This document shows positions 6,289 through 6,912 of a stretch of 6,912 nucleotides of DNA, piece after piece. Source of the stretch: JAPUDS01 sp039812985 (GTDB lineage: Bacteria; Patescibacteriota; Saccharimonadia; Saccharimonadales; Saccharimonadaceae). The stretch covers positions 1 through 6,912 of the forward strand of contig JBDHUL010000040.1 in assembly GCA_039812985.1 (NCBI GenBank), in the 5' to 3' direction. Made by a program: the position numbers and the translations under genes. Position 1 is the first letter of the stretch. Each line of letters begins with the position of its first letter. The notes under the pieces were generated by a model that saw only the letters and a list, made by a program, of their open reading frames with translations, was not told the DNA's origin and made no database searches.

Positions 6289-6822
6289 ATGAACAAAAAA
6301 CAAAAAAAGTCATTGTGGCAAAATGTGCTTCAGTTTATCAAATTACAGCTGGCGGGCAATATATTGTTTTGGGGAACCTACGTTGGGTATGCATTTGCCG
6401 ACAACGTCCTGCATAACCGAACGTGGCTTGCGCTAGCGATACCAAGCATTTTGGCACACGTGGTATTTTTTGTAGTAGATAAGAACTGGGTATTTAGCGA
6501 TGAAACAGGCAAACGTAAAACTATGGGCGAAATCGTGCGGTTTGTCTCTTTCATGGGAATCAACTATTTTCTCGGACTCGGTATCGTTTTGGGCATGGAA
6601 CAGTATTTTGGCATCACACCGTACGTCGGTCAGTTTATATCCGGCCTGTTTTTTGCGCTTTGGGTATGGTTTGGACTCAAGTTCTGGGTGTTCCGCCATG
6701 CTCGACACGCTCGGCACCATGCACTTACAATAGAAACGAAAGGAAGCTATGCCAGACAACGCGCCGCCTACCAACGCCTCAAGGCCAAGCAAAAAGCAAC
6801 GAGAACTGCTCGGGTTCATTGA
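6289..6822 (+). CDS. GtrA-family membrane protein
   Basis: A 177-residue protein with four predicted membrane helices (about 21-38, 46-64, 83-102, 113-134), matching the GtrA-like fold (PF04138). Each helix pair ends in the family motif, DKNWVF (64-69) and KFWVFR (131-136). GtrA relatives are linked to translocation of polyprenyl-phosphate-linked sugars or to glycan modification. A glycan role here is inferred from the family and the divergent glycan genes. The ATG is forced by an in-frame TAA at 6283-6285. AAGG (6284-6287) is only one base from it and cannot act as a normal Shine-Dalgarno, while the first codons are A-rich (MNKKQKK), common in weakly led or leaderless genes. After the fourth helix comes a 41-residue tail very rich in Arg, Lys and His. 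Its last 24 codons overlap lexA, so the tail may be shaped by that overlap. It ends with TGA at 6820-6822. Confidence 0.88.
   Translation: MNKKQKKSLWQNVLQFIKLQLAGNILFWGTYVGYAFADNVLHNRTWLALAIPSILAHVVFFVVDKNWVFSDETGKRKTMGEIVRFVSFMGINYFLGLGIVLGMEQYFGITPYVGQFISGLFFALWVWFGLKFWVFRHARHARHHALTIETKGSYARQRAAYQRLKAKQKATRTARVH
6739..6746 (+). promoter_or_regulatory. Ribosome-binding site of the lexA-like gene
   Basis: AAAGGAAG lies at 6739-6746, just upstream of the ATG at 6749-6751 and inside the GtrA coding region. It supports a start within the upstream gene rather than after its stop. Confidence 0.65.
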
Positions 6823-6912
6823 TAGTTTCATTGCTGGTCACGGCTATGGACCGAGCTACCGCGAGGTCATGCGGGCGCTCGACTACAAATCTGTCTCGAC
6901 GGTGGCAATTCA
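6749..6912 (+). CDS. lexA: LexA-like transcriptional repressor, N-terminal fragment (3' end outside window)
   Basis: 54 complete codons are visible before the window ends. After about 11 linker-like residues, the sequence RPSKKQRELLGFIDSFIAGH and GYGPSYREVMRALDYKSVS follows the winged-helix DNA-binding domain of LexA (PF01726). It aligns with the 'TxRQQEVLxxIxxxIxxxGxPPTxxEIAxxLGxxSxxxxxxHL' pattern, with the recognition helix around residues 45-54. LexA represses DNA-damage genes and inactivates itself through a C-terminal Ser/Lys peptidase domain, which lies outside the window. A short regulator carrying only the DNA-binding domain cannot be ruled out. The start is set by AAAGGAAG and by the absence of any other ATG/GTG/TTG before the conserved domain, which forces a 74-base overlap with the GtrA gene in the +1 frame. 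The sequence resembles LexA-like proteins I recall from Saccharibacteria. Confidence 0.78.
   Translation, partial: MPDNAPPTNASRPSKKQRELLGFIDSFIAGHGYGPSYREVMRALDYKSVSTVAI

Overview
The window looks like a compact bacterial chromosome segment, most likely from Candidatus Saccharibacteria (TM7, Patescibacteria) or a close relative. The basis is recall and inference, not a search. The partial LexA-like N-terminus at the right end (HGYGPSYREVMRALDYKSVS) resembles LexA-like regulators I associate with that group. Base composition appears close to half G+C, genes are packed with tiny gaps or overlaps, and gene ends use TAA, TAG and TGA as ordinary stops, which argues against the UGA-recoded Gracilibacteria/Absconditabacteria.

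Layout from left to right. (1) The 3' end of a plus-strand acyltransferase-3 membrane protein, 1-272. (2) A 136-base spacer with a weak hairpin/T-run and a possible promoter, then plus-strand glmS, 409-2235. (3) Only 25 bases beyond glmS, a convergent minus-strand cluster read from right to left: a multi-pass O-antigen ligase/polymerase-like protein (6229-4832), a WbaP/WcaJ-type polyprenyl-phosphate sugar-1-phosphate transferase (4821-3391) and a family-4 glycosyltransferase (3394-2261). (4) A 59-base divergent promoter region, 6230-6288. (5) A plus-strand GtrA-family membrane protein (6289-6822), whose 3' end overlaps by 74 bases the start of a lexA-like gene that runs off the window (6749-6912).

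The genes share a cell-surface glycan theme. GlmS makes glucosamine-6-phosphate, the entry to UDP-GlcNAc. The phosphoglycosyl transferase would load the first sugar phosphate onto undecaprenyl phosphate, the GT4 enzyme would add a sugar, and the O-antigen-ligase-like protein would polymerise or transfer the lipid-linked glycan outside the membrane. The acyltransferase-3 protein could O-acylate such a glycan, and GtrA proteins are usually tied to polyprenyl-phosphate-linked sugar transport. The link between these genes is inferred from neighbourhood.

I see no RNA genes, mobile elements, CRISPR arrays or long repeats. No clearly new system is visible. The most interesting signals are regulatory. 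Two genes with no usable Shine-Dalgarno, including the first gene of the minus-strand cluster, have a -10-like hexamer 7-9 bases before a forced ATG, preceded by the same TTTACGCCC -35 block, which suggests leaderless transcripts. Downstream cistrons in the same window carry clear Shine-Dalgarno sequences. Other points of note are the long out-of-frame gtrA/lexA overlap and an out-of-frame mini-ORF straddling the glmS start.
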